Shown piece after piece: positions 1 to 11,699 of a stretch of DNA of 64,000 nucleotides. The translations under genes and the position numbers were made by a program. Source of the DNA: Flaveria trinervia (lineage: Eukaryota > Streptophyta > Magnoliopsida > Asterales > Asteraceae). The DNA lies in NCBI GenBank assembly GCA_025506515.1, contig CM046451.1, forward strand, positions 38,898,595 through 38,962,594. The letters run 5' to 3'. A model generated the notes under the pieces. It was not told the origin of the DNA. It saw nothing but the letters and a program-made list of their open reading frames with translations, and did not search any database. The stretch's first letter is position 1. Each line of letters opens with the position of its first letter.

Positions 1-516
1 AAAAGATGGTGAAGGCTTCTTCCAAAAAGAAAGAAGCTTCAGACGAATGCCATGCTGCAAAAGCTCCTACAAGCACATCTTCCATGATCAACCAAAGATG
101 GATTGGAAGATCAAGAAAGATGCGGTAGCCCAAGCCTCTTCTTTAAAGACATCCATTGAACCCCCATGCTTAACTTTTGGTTCAATTATGTCACTATCTT
201 TAGAGGAACACAAAACCAACAAGGCTTGGGTCTCTAATGAAAACTAATAATCTCATCTTATGTGTAGGGACATCCGTATGACAAGAACAATAATGTCTGG
301 ATTGTAGATAGTGGATGCTCCGGGCACATGACAAGGAACAGATCTCTCCTTCAACAGTTTCAACACTATGATGGAGGTCCTGTCCAATTTGCAGGTGAGG
401 CCAGAGGATATATTTCCAGCAGAGGGAGTATACCCAACGGTAAGTTAAAAGTTGACAAAGATAGCTTTGTCAAACAGCTTGAACATAATTTGTTAAACGT
501 TTCTCAGTTTTTGTGA
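1..516 (+). pseudogene. Element A gag C-terminus and aspartic protease (degraded)
   Basis: Bases 1-247 encode the Lys/Ser-rich end of gag. They end in the peptide AWVSNEN, which matches AWVSKGN at the same place in element B. Protease follows from about 289, with the core WIVDSGCSGHMT; the catalytic Asp-Ser-Gly is at 307-315. Protease would release gag and pol products inside the particle. The reading frame ends at a TGA near 514-516 inside the 'LLNVSQF' segment, where the next frame continues the protein, so a one-base frameshift lies near 510. A stop at 245-247 separates gag from protease and looks secondary. Gag upstream of the window cannot be judged. Confidence 0.7.
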
Positions 517-2200
517 TCAAAAGCATCAGATGCTTTTCACAAAGCAGGAGTGCATTATCCTCAAACCAGGGATGACAATTCCTCCGGAATTGGTGCTTCT
601 TAGATCTCCTAGGAAAGGGGATATGTACAAGCTGGATATGAACAATGCTTCCCCAATGGGTGAAGTGTCATGCTTTCTTTCCAAAGCTGATGGTGATCAG
701 TCAACATTTTGGCATAAACGTATGTGTCATGTAAATTTTAGGACAATGAAAAATTTGGCTAAAAATAACTTGGTACATGGTTTGCCTAAAAAGGAATTTT
801 TCTACAAGGACAACTGTGTTGCATGCCTGAAAGGGAAGCAACACAGGGCCTCTCATAAATCCAAAAGTGATAACTCCATCACTACTCCAATACACTTATT
901 GCACATGGATCTTTTTGGTCCCACAAGTATAATGAGCATTGGAAGGAAATCATACTGCCTTGTGATAGTTGATGATTTTACAAGATTTACATGGGTATTC
1001 TTTTTAAGAACTAAAGATGAAACTGCTGAAACATTAAAATCTTTTATTCTTAAAATAAAAATTCAAATTGATCAAAAGGTTAAGATTATTAGAAGGGATC
1101 AAGGGACTGAGTTTAAGAATTTCATTCTTGACTCATTCTATAACTCAAAAGGGATTGCCAAACAATATAGTGCTCCCAGAACTCCTCAACAAAATGGGAT
1201 TGCTGAAAGAAGGAACATGACACTTCTTGAGGCTGCTCGAACTATGTTAGCTGATTCAAAACTACCTCTGACATTCTAGGCAGAGGCAGTTAGCACTACA
1301 TGCTATGTGCAGAACAAAGTTCTTGTAGTTAAGCCACATGGAAAAACCCCTTATGAGCTATGGAACAACAGGCCACCGTTCATTGGCTTTCTAAGGTCCT
1401 TTGGCAGCAGGTGTACCATACTTAACACAAAGGACAATTTACCAAAATTTGCTGAAAAGTCGGATGATGTTATCTTTGTTGGATACTCTTCTAGCTCTAG
1501 AGCTTACAGTGTATACAACATTAAGAATCAACAATTTGAGGAGTCATCCAATATAGTTGTTAATGAGCACACTCTTTGTGTTAGGGATAATGGCCTTGAT
1601 CATATCTTTGATTTAGAATTGTTTCCAAACTATTCTAAACCTTCTTGTGAGAATGTTTCAATTGGAACAAGTGCTCAAAATGATGCTGATGTTGATGTTG
1701 TTCAACTGTTTGAGCTACCCAGGCCTCTTCCAAGTTGTCAAAGAGCTACAACAAATCAAGCTCCCACTATTCATAGATCAGAAAGTATAACTATATCAAG
1801 GAATAGTGAAGCTTCAACTAGTGAATCACCTGCAGATCTTCAAAACTCATCAAGTGATCCAACACAACACCAAGCTGAGGGAGGTAGCATTTTGAAGGAA
1901 CAAGCAACTATTAATGCAACTTCACAGCCAACAATTGATGATGTTTCTTATTCAATCAATGAGTCCTCATTGAATGAATTTGAAACAACAGCTGGAGAAA
2001 GTGGTCCTGTTCCTGAGCAAAATATGTCTTATCTGGACTTATCTTTGCAACTGTAAGTGATTCCTCGCTTAAGGATTCACAACACTCATCCAGGTGAGAA
2101 CATTATTGGGAATGTCTCTAAGGTGTGAGAACAATAGGGCAGACTCATCATGGGAATGTCTGCTTGTATTCATGCTTCTTTTCCTAGATGGAACCCAAGA
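517..2200 (+). pseudogene. Element A integrase (GAG-pre-integrase, core, C-terminal linker)
   Basis: The GAG-pre-integrase zinc finger is seen as WHKRMCHV with CVACLKGKQ near 708-840. The catalytic triad is Asp at 908-910 (HMDLFGP), Asp at 1097-1099 (RRDQGTEF) and Glu at 1205-1207 (QQNGIAERRN), the D,D35E integrase core. It would insert the cDNA into the host genome. A TAG at 1277-1279 replaces the Trp that elements B and D have at this place. The frame then resumes through a long Ser/Thr-rich linker to a TAA at 2054-2056. The linker after 2056 keeps recognisable sequence (VIPRLRIH, matching element B) before further stops. Inactive as it stands. Confidence 0.8.
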
Positions 2201-3239
2201 AGGTGGAAGATGCCTTGAAAGATAGTAGTTAGGTTGAATCGATGCAAGAGGAGCTACTTCAATTCAAAAGACAGATGGTTTGGAACCTATGTCCGCTACC
2301 ATCTGGTCAAGTACGAATAAGCAATAAATGGGTTTTCAGGATCAAAAGGGATGATAGAGGCTTGACCATCAAGAACAAGGCAAGACTGGCGGTTCAAGGA
2401 TACATGCAAGAGAAAGGAATTTATTATACTGATGTCTTTGCACCTATTGCAAGACTTGAGCTAGTTAGGATCTTCCTTGCTTATGCCACTTCCAAGAACT
2501 TTACTGTCTACCAGCTTGATGTCAAGTGTGCCTTTCTATATAGGGATATAGATAGGGAACTGTATGGGTGCCAGCCTCCAGGATTTGAAGACCCACAACA
2601 TCCTCACTGTGTGTGCCAATTGGATAAAGCTCTATATAGGCTACACTAAGCACCTAGGCTGTGGTATAAAATTCTGTCTCCGTTTCTCCTTAATAATGGC
2701 TACACTAGAGGAACCATTGACAATAATTTATTCATAAGGAAGTTTGGTAAGGAAATTTTGCTTGTTCAAGTCTATGTTGATAACATCATGTTTGGTTCCT
2801 CAAATGACCAAATGTGTAAGGACTTTGAAAGCATTATGAAGAAGACCTGATATTATGTTTGCAACTTGCATTCAGGTCATGACAATCCTGTGTTTCTACA
2901 TCAACTACTAAAGCTGAATACATTGTTGCTGCTAGTTGCTGTGCTCAACTATTGTGGATTCAAAATCAGATGTTGGACTATGGATTCAACTTTATGAGTA
3001 CTCCTATCCATATTGACAACAACAGTGGTATCTCCATCACTGATAATCTGGTGAAGCACTCCAAGACAAAGCATATTCATATCAGGTACCATTTTGTTAG
3101 AGATATTAATGAGAAAAATCTAATTAAACTAATCAAAGTTGATTCAAATGAACAATATGCTGATATGTTAACCAAAGCCTTTGATGAACAAAGATTTAAA
3201 TATCTCATTACCGCTATTGGGATGATAAACATTGATTAG
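2201..3239 (+). pseudogene. Element A reverse transcriptase and RNase H remnant
   Basis: Copia RT begins with the EELLQFKR segment and has the conserved NKWVFR, KARLAVQGY and YQLDVKCAFL blocks. The active-site motif reads YVDN (2773-2784) instead of YVDD, which would remove a catalytic Asp. A stop interrupts the frame at about 2649. Around 2848-2890 the sequence jumps from the end of the RT palm to RPDIMFAT and then, within a few dozen bases, to the RNase H segment STTKAEYIVAASC. About two deletions have therefore removed most of the RT thumb and connection and half of RNase H. The last 95 residues, containing DNNSGISI and HIRYHFVRD, are intact and end with TAG at 3237-3239, the natural end of pol. 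Confidence 0.82.
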
Positions 3240-3334
3240 CTTAACTCTTTTGAAAAACTTTGAATATGTAATGTCTTATGTCAATACAATTTAAGCTGTG
3301 TTACAAAAGATCTCTCTGAAATTTTCTAAGTATA

Positions 3335-3605
3335 AATTTCTTCCGAAGAGAAATTAACCCTCGGAAGACATTTAACATATCTTCCGAAGCAAAACTTCTC
3401 CTAGGATAATTTTTCTTCTCGAAAGAGTTTTTAGTCTTGGAAGAAGCGATTGATTTCATATCAGATCTACTTCCAAAGCTTAAAAACATCTCTATTCGGA
3501 AAGCAATCTCTACTCTTGGAAGTAACCTTTTACCTTCAGAAGTAGAAAGTGCCTTCAGAAGACAAATTACCTTCAGAAATGTTTTATATTCGGAATAGAG
3601 ATTTT
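3335..3605 (+). repeat. Element A post-pol array of CTTCCGAAG-type motifs
   Basis: The spacer between the pol stop and ORF3 holds about ten copies or near-copies of the short inverted repeat CTTCCGAAG, or its complement CTTCGGAAG. Variants include CCTCGGAAG, CTTCAGAAG and CTTGGAAG. Clear examples lie near 3340, 3362, 3381, 3437, 3533 and 3550. The same motif cluster occurs in this element's LTR at 8045-8300 and in the matching places of element B. No coding potential is evident here. Confidence 0.7.
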
Positions 3606-3634
3606 ACTATGTAACGAAATCTCTTAGGCCCCGT

Positions 3635-3645
3635 ACTATAAAAAG
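3635..3645 (+). promoter_or_regulatory. TATA-like box upstream of element A ORF3
   Basis: TACTATAAAAAG lies just downstream of the motif array and about 195 bases upstream of the ORF3 ATG. The order array, TATA, then coding sequence is the same as in the LTR (array 8045-8300, TATA 8593-8602). Promoter function is inference. Confidence 0.45.
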
Positions 3646-3837
3646 TAAAGATTTTGTTAATGATGTCGGATTATTTAATTGAATTAAACCTTACCGCCAT
3701 TTCACCCTCTTTTAAATAATCCTGACTATTCACTCTCATCTTCGTACCACAAATTTTTACAGCCATAAAACTTTCCATTTTCCTAAATTCAGCCAAGCTC
3801 AAACTGCTCTACCTTGATATTTTCCTGATGGCCCTAA

Positions 3838-6800
3838 ATCCTCAACACAACCAAGTCGCACTTCTTGACTCTTTAAGAGATGCGGACTTCTCTGAAATCA
3901 TCTCCTTCCTCACCCAATCATCCTACTACACCGCCTTGACTGTTAATCCAACAGTTTACCTCAATCACATGAGTGAATTTTGGGGAACGGTCAGGTTGAA
4001 ACCCTAAATAGGGTTCGTGTAATACGATCCCACATTTTTGGCCAAGAGTTAGTCATCTCTGAACAACTCATCAGGGAGCATCTGGAGCTTCATGATGAAG
4101 GTGCCCCTACTGAGTTCCCCATGATAGATTTAGACAGCACCTACATCCTCATGGGATATGGTGGAGACGTGAGCAGGCCGACTGTCTACAAATTTAACTT
4201 CTCCTACAACCGGAAGTTCCTCCAGCACATTGTCCTTCACTGTTTTTCAAACACATATGGGGGATGCTACCAAATCCCATATGACCTAGGGTGCCTAGTT
4301 CATGGATTGGTGAGAGGCCTGTGCTTTAACTAATCAAGATTTGTGCTAATCAATCTCATTGGAAATCTTCAGAGGGAAACATTCTTTATGTATCCCAGAT
4401 TTCTTCAGCACATTATCAACTGTGAGCTGGACCGGAGTCGGCTTGTCTGTGCTGCTACTCTGTCTGTCCCTTACATGAGTCCAACCATCTTCAAGACACT
4501 GAAGAAGGTATTCACCAAATTCACTGGAAGGTACACTTCATTACCTCCTAGTATGACTGAACACATCGCTCCTGGTGACATCCCTGTTCACCCCACAGGT
4601 GATGAACCCACACCAGCAACTACAACCACAATGCCAACACTACCTTCTCCTCCCATCATTATCACCTACACAAGACACCCCAAACGAACCCTTGTTCAAT
4701 CTACTCTGATTTAACAAGCTCCTTCTATTCAACCTGAAAAGACTAGAGTGGAACATTGGGCTCCCACTCAGTCTGAGGTCTCACCTTCCTTCACCATCGA
4801 CCTTAATATCGGTCTTGAGTCTCCTTAGTCTCAAACCCATGAGCCCATTACCCAATCTGAAAGCCCTCAGAGTGAGTATTTACACTCCTCTAAGCAGCCA
4901 ACAAGGGACAGCACAATCAGAGGCTCAATGCATGTAGACATTGACCAAGGTCCCGAGTCAGTAGGTTTAACCTCATTATCTTTCACTGAACTTCTCTTCC
5001 AAACTGATGAAGAGATAACATCGATCCATGGAAATGATGCTGATCTACAACACCCTCTACAAGATCAACAGAGCCTAGAGAGACCTCTTATCTCTAGCCC
5101 TTATCATAAAACCATTACTGAGGTGAGTCCCACTGATATGGAGGGGACTCATGCAGATTCAGCTGCCACTATAGAAGGTGCCTCAATGGACCCTATGGAC
5201 AGTGGTAATGATTATGAGACTGAATCTACGACAACCATGCCTTTTGATGACTCTGAAAGAGGCATCACTGAGCAAGGGAAACTAGGGTTCTAAGAAACCA
5301 CATCTGGTGGTGAGGCTGAATATACTAGGTTTGTTACCTCATCTCCCTGTGATTCTTCAAAAGAGGATGAGGGAAGCATGCAACTCTTCATTCAAGATCT
5401 ACTATCTAAAGTCTCAAACCTTGTATCCAAGGTTAGGACTTTAGAAGAAAGGTCTGCCACTCAGCAACTTGAGATTGACAATCTCTAGGCTCAACTAGCT
5501 GAGAAGCAGATTGAGAGATTTGTTAGGCATGTACATGTTCAGGTCTCCTTGACCTCTTCCTCCAGCTCATCTAGCTCTCAAGATTACGCTACCAAAAAGG
5601 GGGAGAGTGTACAGAGATAAACATCTGAGGAACCACAGAGCCAAACTTTAATTTCAAAACTCTCGGCTCCTATCACAACTTTCTCTAAGCCATCTCAGGT
5701 CTTACTGCAAATTGACTAAAGATGCTCAAAGATCTCTACAGACACTTCTCCAAGTTTCTGTTGAGAGCTTCTCTCGCTCAACCAAGCCCTGATGTAGCAA
5801 TGATGTATTTCGGAGCTGAAGAACTTCAGAGGCTAAGTGCACCTTCTTCCACTATGGAAGAATTGGTCGACCTAAGGTCCACATGGAACCTAAGATTAAA
5901 TTCGAAGAGGAAATGGGGATTGATGACCAGCAACTAAAACAGTTGGGAAAGAATCTGCATTCCCTCAAACTTCCAAAGCTAAAGTTAAAGCCTTGAAAGA
6001 ATAAGCTAAATCTTCCGAAGCTGAAATGGAAGATGCGGAAGGACTGTTCATAATGTCCGAGGAATTAGTCATCACAAATGCAACCCTAGAACTAGTATCT
6101 GAGGTGAATAGTGACGACTTCATGGATCAACCTCCTGTCCAGACACCCTCTCTGCCTCTCTGACAACTAGAATCCACTCTCCGAGAACCACGAAAGTCAA
6201 TTTCTTCAAAAGATAACAAAGGAAAATAGAAGATGACTGCGGAAAAGATTCAAGAAGAGGAGAAGATTGAAAAGCTAAAAAGGAGAGGAAGACTTCCAAC
6301 TGGGAAGCTACTAGCTACTAGTACAAAAGCAGCTACAGCCAACCAGGAGGTGGTCAACAACAAAAGGAGAGAGGAGATCATTGACCAGCTCATTATGCTT
6401 GGAGCTGCCAATGAAGAAACACTCCTGCTACCATTAGAGGAGTTGGTGGAACTGGAAAAGGCAACGAGGCTACAGCAGGAAGCAGCATGGTTGGCCTTAG
6501 AGGTAGAGAAAGAAACAGAACAGAGGGAAACTAACATACAACTCAGGAGGGAAAGGATAGCCTTCTTAACCTCCAGAGGATTCTCTCTTCTAGAACTGTC
6601 TCCATATAATGATGAAATGATCCTTTAGCTCTTTAACAAAGAGCAGTATCAAATGAGAAAAAGAGCTGTGAGAGAAAAGTTAAAGGAGAAGAAGAAGAAA
6701 GAAGAAGAAGCAAGGGTCACTGCAACCAAGAAGACCGGTGACAAAGCCTGGATGAAAGACTATATCCGGGCTCACGGCTTCTCTGGAAGGCAGGTGGGTC

Positions 6801-7957
6801 CCATGTTTGAAAGGACACTCCAACAGATTGTCAATGAAATTAAGGCTGACACTCGTTTGGGCAAAAGGAGAGAGATGTACAGAAGGGTACAAGGGATGAC
6901 CTTCACACCAACCACTCAACCCAACCTATACCAATTCCCTTTCCATTCACCATCAAAACTAAACCTACACTCCTGAACCCACACCTTTACCCTCATCCAC
7001 TTCCTCACCTCAACCACCAAAACTGCCCATCCTTCAACCCAAAACTCTTACTAGAACCACCTCACCACATCCTACCCAACAACCTTCCTAACCATCCCCT
7101 CAACCTTCTAAACATCTCTCTCTAGAAGAGTTTAAGAAGATCAAGAGTAGGCTCATCAACTGCATAACCATGAGCGATATCTCCTGTGAGAAGAGTCCAT
7201 CAAACTAACCTATGTTGATGGATCTTGACGTTCCCCCACAAGAGATCAATTTTTTGATCTACCCAAAGGAACACTGGACCAGGCTGCAGTACTTCTAGGT
7301 ATCAACTTAGAATCATTAAATGATGAAGAGAAGAGACTAAGAAGGAAGCTGGTGACTCTACTGGATACAAGAAAAGAGGACAAGATTCCTAGTTAGTCTC
7401 TTGTGCCTAGAAAGAATATACTCTAGTGGAGGTTCGATGAAGCTACTCATAACTTTGTTGTGGAAGGAAAGAATGGTGAAGTCAACAGGCTGAATGCCAC
7501 CTCTCTGCTACACTCCATCAGATTTGATATTGCTGAGTTAGTAGAGAAACCATTCTCTAACCCCTCCAACTCTGAAACTGCTGCTCACATCAAGAATCAT
7601 CTTAGTAGTCTTCATCTGGCTGAGTTAACAGCAAATGCTAAGATTGAAGAAGAGTTGAGACAATGAAGAAAGGAAGACAAGGATAGACCTCACACCAAGG
7701 GCATAACCTTTTTACAGATGGTGGAAGGTCTTGAATTGGAACCTATAGTTTGATAGGAATATGATTATAGTTCCCATCAACTAACTCTTTTCAGAGGGTC
7801 ACAACAAAGGGTATATATCATTCAAGGTGATAGACTGGAGATCCTATCAACCAAAGATTTGTACAAACTTCTCAGCACAACATCAGGGAAGAACAAGGAA
7901 ATCGATAAGTATTTACTCTCCTTGGTGCTAAAAGTTTTGAGGAGCAAAAACGAGTGA
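3838..7957 (+). pseudogene. Element A ORF3 (so-called env-like post-pol ORF), degraded
   Basis: The ATG at 3838 opens a protein with the pattern FLTQSSYYTALTVNP then SEFWGT. This matches the N-termini of ORF3 in elements B and D, where an NP or DP pair is followed about 12 residues later by an FW pair. A frameshift near 3980 moves the frame. Recognisable segments then lie at 3980-4333, 4343-4714 (MYPRFLQHII, matching D and E), 4928-5293, 5378-5525 (leucine-heptad coiled coil with QQLEIDNL, also seen in B), 5722-5937, 6233-6976 (very Glu/Lys/Arg-rich) and 7460-7957. Pro/Thr-rich linkers separate them. I see no signal peptide or convincing membrane helix, so an envelope role is unsupported; a coiled-coil structural protein fits as well. 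The likely last codon is TGA at 7955-7957, just before the PPT. Confidence 0.65.
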
Positions 7958-7968
7958 GGTTTTGGTAC

Positions 7969-7979
7969 TAGGGGGAGTT
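7969..7979 (+). other. Element A polypurine tract
   Basis: TAGGGGGAGTT lies directly against the TGTTAG start of the 3' LTR. It is the expected plus-strand DNA primer site, and the G-run resembles those of B and D. Confidence 0.8.
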
Positions 7980-8812
7980 TGTTAGATCAAGAAGAAGGCT
8001 GGTGCAACCAAAACCAAATCACTTAGACAAATTTTGGCGCTGCTTACAAAGGCTTCCGAAGGAAGTAGAGTTCTTCCGAAGACAAAGTGAAGGTCTTTCT
8101 TCCGAACGCAAAACTTTACTTCCGAAGATAAAGTATTCACTTCCAAAGATAATGTCTCAAAAGAAGAAATCAGAAGACTACTTCTGAAGTATGAAGAAAG
8201 AAGAATTCCTCAAGCCTCGGAAGAAGTAGTCTCTTTCAAAGTATAAGTGGCTTCGGAAGTACTTGTTCTTCTAAACCCATTTAACCATCGGAAGACACTG
8301 CAATGAACCAGTGGACATAAGTATGGTCTCTGACACTCAGCTGCAAACCTCTGATACTGTATGGTGTTTTCTCAAAAAGCCGTGTAGTTGACCATACTTT
8401 ATTCTAGTATGCACCTTTATATGTTAGTACAAGTTACCAACTTTACTTAGTGACAAAAGGTAAGTCAGGAACATGCCCTGACTACCATATCTTAGATAAA
8501 GTCTTATCTGAGATACCTTAAACTATAGCATTGTAGTATTAGCTTTAGTTAAAGGATTCCAGCTAGTATCGAAGTATATCCGCCTGTAGGTAGTATATAT
8601 AGTTTCCCATTGTAACTCATAACGACATGCTTGTAAGAGTCTTGTAATATTTGAGTTGAGAAGCAATATGTGCAACTACCTTGAAAATTACTTCTTGTGT
8701 TTGATTATTACTTATTATATTGTTAGCAACTCTTAGAGACTTTGCTTTCATCAGATTGTTGTTTAAGTGAGTTTAAGAGAAAACCAAGCATTTAGTGACA
8801 CAAACCGATTCT
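7980..8812 (+). repeat. Element A 3' LTR
   Basis: It starts with TGTTAGATC after the PPT. The start resembles element B's LTR (TGTAGAG... with AGGCTGATGCAAC, compared with AGGCTGGTGCAAC here), supporting a common lineage. Length is about 830 bases. The right end is not fixed: a CA lies at 8801-8802 and another at 8814-8815, and the following sequence is ORF3-like. The partner 5' LTR lies outside the window. Confidence 0.7.
8045..8602 (+). promoter_or_regulatory. Element A U3: CTTCCGAAG array and TATA box
   Basis: Copies of CTTCCGAAG and close variants cluster at about 8048-8300 in the first part of the LTR. A TATA box, GTATATATAG, lies at 8593-8602. This places the cluster in U3, upstream of the likely start of transcription. 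The same motif recurs after pol at 3335-3605. Confidence 0.6.
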
Positions 8813-9300
8813 GCAAATTGACCAAAGGATGCTCAAAGTTCTCTACAGACTCTTCTCCATGTTTCTGTTAAGATCTTCTCTCGATCAGCCAAGCCCTAAT
8901 ACAGCAATGATGTATTTTGCAGCTTAAGAACTTCAAAGGCTAAGTGCACCTTCTACCACTGTGGAAGAAGTTGGTCAACCTAAGATCCACATGGAACCTG
9001 AGATTAAGTTCGAAAGGGAAATGGGGATTGATGGCCCAACAACTGAAATGGTTGGGATAGAATCTACATTCCCTCAAACTTCGAAAGCTAAAGTTAAAGC
9101 CTCGGAATAACAAGCTAAATCTTCTGAAGCTGAAATGGAATCTGCGGAAGGACTGTTCATAGTGTTTGACGAGCTAATCATCACATATACAATCTTAGAA
9201 CTGTCATCTGAGGTGAATAGTGAGGACTTCATGGATCAACCTCCTGTCCAAACACCCTCTCTGCCTCTCTCACAATCAGAATCCACTCTCCAAGAACCAC
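8813..9300 (+). pseudogene. Fragment G: ORF3 piece of another SIRE-type copia element
   Basis: This stretch is a clear second copy of bases 5708-6190 of element A's ORF3. It begins at the shared CTGCAAATTGAC and runs to the shared AATCCACTCTCC...GAACCAC, with scattered substitutions. It encodes the same peptides, for example FLLRSSLDQPSP and DFMDQPPVQTPSLPL, but has its own stops. It ends exactly where the Athila-like LTR of element F begins (TGATGGGTG at 9301). Most simply, it is the remains of an older copy of the family into which F, and perhaps A, inserted. An unequal-recombination product is possible. Confidence 0.65.
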
Positions 9301-10849
9301 TGATGGGTGCGGATAGAATATAAATTTTGATAAAGATTTCTCGCACAGAATCAGTTTTAATTGGTTATTACTAATACTAAACCACACACACAAAAGGCAA
9401 GTGTACCTGTCATGTGGTAATATAGTGTTGGTAAGAACCGAGTATCAATCCGTGGACACACCTAGCCTACTCAACAAACTTGACGTTTGACTATCAGATT
9501 TGGTTTTTGTTAAAGAAAATGATAAGTTGCATTGGAAAGATTTTTTACGGTTAAAAACAGTGATAAAAATAAAGTAAACTAAGAATTGAAGCGTTTGGAT
9601 TTAAAACCAGAAAATAAAAGTTATCATCCTAATTAGACTCAACTTATGTAACTGTGATGAATTGGTGGTGTGATTTAAAGATATGGATTAATATAATTAT
9701 GTTAATGTTTATAAAGATGAGCTGGTGCGATTTCTCGTCTATCCTGCTGTCGTAGTGACTAGGATCATGCCAGGTTGAGTTTTACTGCATAGATCAAAGC
9801 CCTAGTAATGTAGGTAAATCTTTTGTGACCTATTTGACATATGATTTCTAAAAACATAACTTAATGTTAAAAAGAGAGTTGATCAAGTTCCTTCCTAACA
9901 TACCATTAATTTTAGAAAACCATAACAATTACTGAAGATTTCTCAAACTAATAAAAAGGAACCCGCAAATGATGAGAAAGTTAAGGTGGTATGATTTCTA
10001 TTAACCATTTCTAGTTCATTAGCCATGGATTTTTTATGAAGACCGGTTTCGCGAATCAAAGTTAATCATACGGTTTTCAACATTGTTTGACAATCACAAT
10101 CACAAACCAGAAATTTATAACTTCCTGTTCAAATGTAGATGCTACCCATCAATAGTTTTCCATGACCACCATAACATTAACATAATATTTATCACACCAT
10201 TAGTTCATCACAAATTACATAAGTTTCATCCGATTAGGATGATAAAAATGAATTTAGCTCATAATAAGCTTGAACATAACAACAACTAACAAAGAAGATA
10301 AATATGTAATCATTAGTGAAATGGAACAATCACATCGATAATCCATAATGGATGACGTTTAGACGATCCCGAGCTTCTTCCAAGTGTTGTATGCACCTCC
10401 CGAGCCTCTAAATGACCTTGAAGTCTTGATTCCCAGAGAGTTCTGCAGAGTTACTCTCCCACCAAAGCTTACCAAAAATGGTGAACTTAGGCTTCTATTT
10501 ATAGGCTTTCTGGAGTGTTGAAGCACTGCCCATTACCTAAAACGCACGACCCCGTGCTAGTAAAATACGTACCAAAGTTGGCCGGCTCGTACATGCAGGT
10601 TGTGTTGGGCACGACCCCGTTCAAAATAGGGCACGGCCCCGTGCCTCATGAGGCACGACCCCGTGTTTACTTTTAGGGGACAGTACTTTTTGTCCTGTCA
10701 GATGTCCAAACACGAGGGTGTCTTAGTTTAGCACGAGAGTGTGTTTCTTGCAAAGCATGGGGGCGTGTTTAATGAGGCACGACCCTATGCTTGGACTCCA
10801 AATATTGGATTAATTTAATTTCTTGCTAAATATGCTTCTGCAGGATCGA
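9301..10849 (-). repeat. Element F 3' LTR, first part (R/U5 side)
   Basis: It starts TGATGGGTGCGG exactly where ORF3 similarity of fragment G stops. It contains the segment near 9390-9455 (GGCAAGTGTACC ... GTAAGAACCGAGTATC) that I associate with Athila-like LTRs. It stops at the TGAAGG edge of element B at 10850 and continues at 44981. Apart from the U3 array and TATA box listed separately, I see no gene in it. The short + strand ORF at 10083-10289 is AT-rich chance sequence. Confidence 0.65.
10495..10800 (-). promoter_or_regulatory. Element F U3: GCACGACCCCGTGC array and TATA box
   Basis: On the - strand a TATA box, CTATAAATAG, lies at 10495-10504. Upstream of it, at 10545-10800, are about six copies or variants of the short palindrome GGCACGACCCCGTGC (the GCACGG/CCGTGC arms are inverted), for example near 10547, 10607, 10630, 10651 and 10778. 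This is the U3 enhancer position. The motif recurs after pol at 61136-61170, 49725-49760 and 49040-49080. Confidence 0.6.
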
Positions 10850-11637
10850 TGAAGGGGGTTACTTACAACACAACACAACAAAGAGGAGATTAACCAAACT
10901 TAATCAAACAGCAAACTGGATTAACAACAAATGAGACACTAAGAACACAAGTAGTATAAGAGACAGAACAATAGAACAATAGTGTATGGTTTTCAAAAAT
11001 ACAGTATATTGCTTTCTCTATGTTCTATTACAAGTGTTACAAAGCATATTGGAAAGATACAAGGACATGAGTACTTATACTACATTCTACAACCGACTAT
11101 ACTTTGAAAGCCAGCTGGATACAATTGACTAGACACAAACAAAATCAAATGTAGAGTCAAAAGGCAGATTGCCTTTTGACTAGTGACTATGACATGCCAT
11201 AGCTCACATCCTTATCTATTATAAAAAGGATAAAGTACATGAAGTAGAAAGTTACAGACTCAAGACCTCAATGTACAATTACCAAAAGCATGGACCTTTT
11301 CACCAACTCATGTAAGTTGGTGACATTACAGAGATGTAGCGGAAAGGTGTCTAGCTTTATGGAAAAGTACATCAGATAAACCATGTGTCAAAAGTCTTTG
11401 GAAGAAATTTGTCTTCATGAGTTGATGCTTCGGAAGACTTTGTATCTAAGGCTTCAGAAGACTTCATCTTTGGCTTCAGAAGACTTCATCGTTGGCTTCG
11501 GAAGATATTGGTCTTGGCTTCGGAAGATTTCACACTATGTGTGAAACTTCTAAGCATTCTTCTTCAATGCACTTGTGTAGTATGTAGGATAGACTTTGGA
11601 TGTTTAAGTTGCATCAGCCTTTTCATTAATCTCTACA
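10850..11637 (-). repeat. Element B 3' LTR
   Basis: 788 bases, TGAAGGGGG ... CTCTACA on the + strand, colinear with 44200-44980. On the - strand it runs from TGTAGAG to CCCCTTCA. U3 carries CTTCGGAAG/CTTCAGAAG motifs at about 11395-11560. A TATA-like GTATAAGTAC lies at 11071-11080. Confidence 0.85.
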
Positions 11638-11650
11638 AACACCCCCTAGG
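11638..11650 (-). other. Element B polypurine tract
   Basis: On the - strand CCTAGGGGGTGTT lies directly before the TGTAGAG start of the 3' LTR, as expected for the plus-strand primer. Confidence 0.8.
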
Positions 11651-11699
11651 CTGATGCTACCAAAACACTTAGTAGACTTCAGATATCAACAGTTCTCAT

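Larger units (their letters stand above)
1..8812 (+). mobile_element. Element A: SIRE/Maximus-type Ty1/copia retrotransposon, 5' end outside window
   Basis: In order on the + strand: end of gag, protease, GAG-pre-integrase zinc finger, integrase, RT, RNase H remnant, a motif-rich spacer, a long third ORF (ORF3), a polypurine tract and a 3' LTR. Integrase before RT is the Ty1/copia order. The extra ORF after pol is typical of the SIRE/Maximus lineage. The 5' LTR and most of gag lie left of the window, so no target duplication can be checked. The coding regions carry frameshifts, stops and at least two deletions, so the copy cannot act on its own. The right end is uncertain by about 10 bases (8802-8815) because the flank is itself ORF3-like DNA. 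Confidence 0.85.

Noticed and set aside
6250..6537. Open frame on the - strand in element A ORF3
   Set aside because: Antisense shadow of the Glu/Lys-rich sense frame.
8045..8300. Heat-shock elements in the CTTCCGAAG arrays
   Set aside because: The spacing is TTC-1-GAA or GAA-3-TTC, not the two-base spacing of nGAAnnTTCn blocks. A related factor cannot be excluded, but the classic element is not there.
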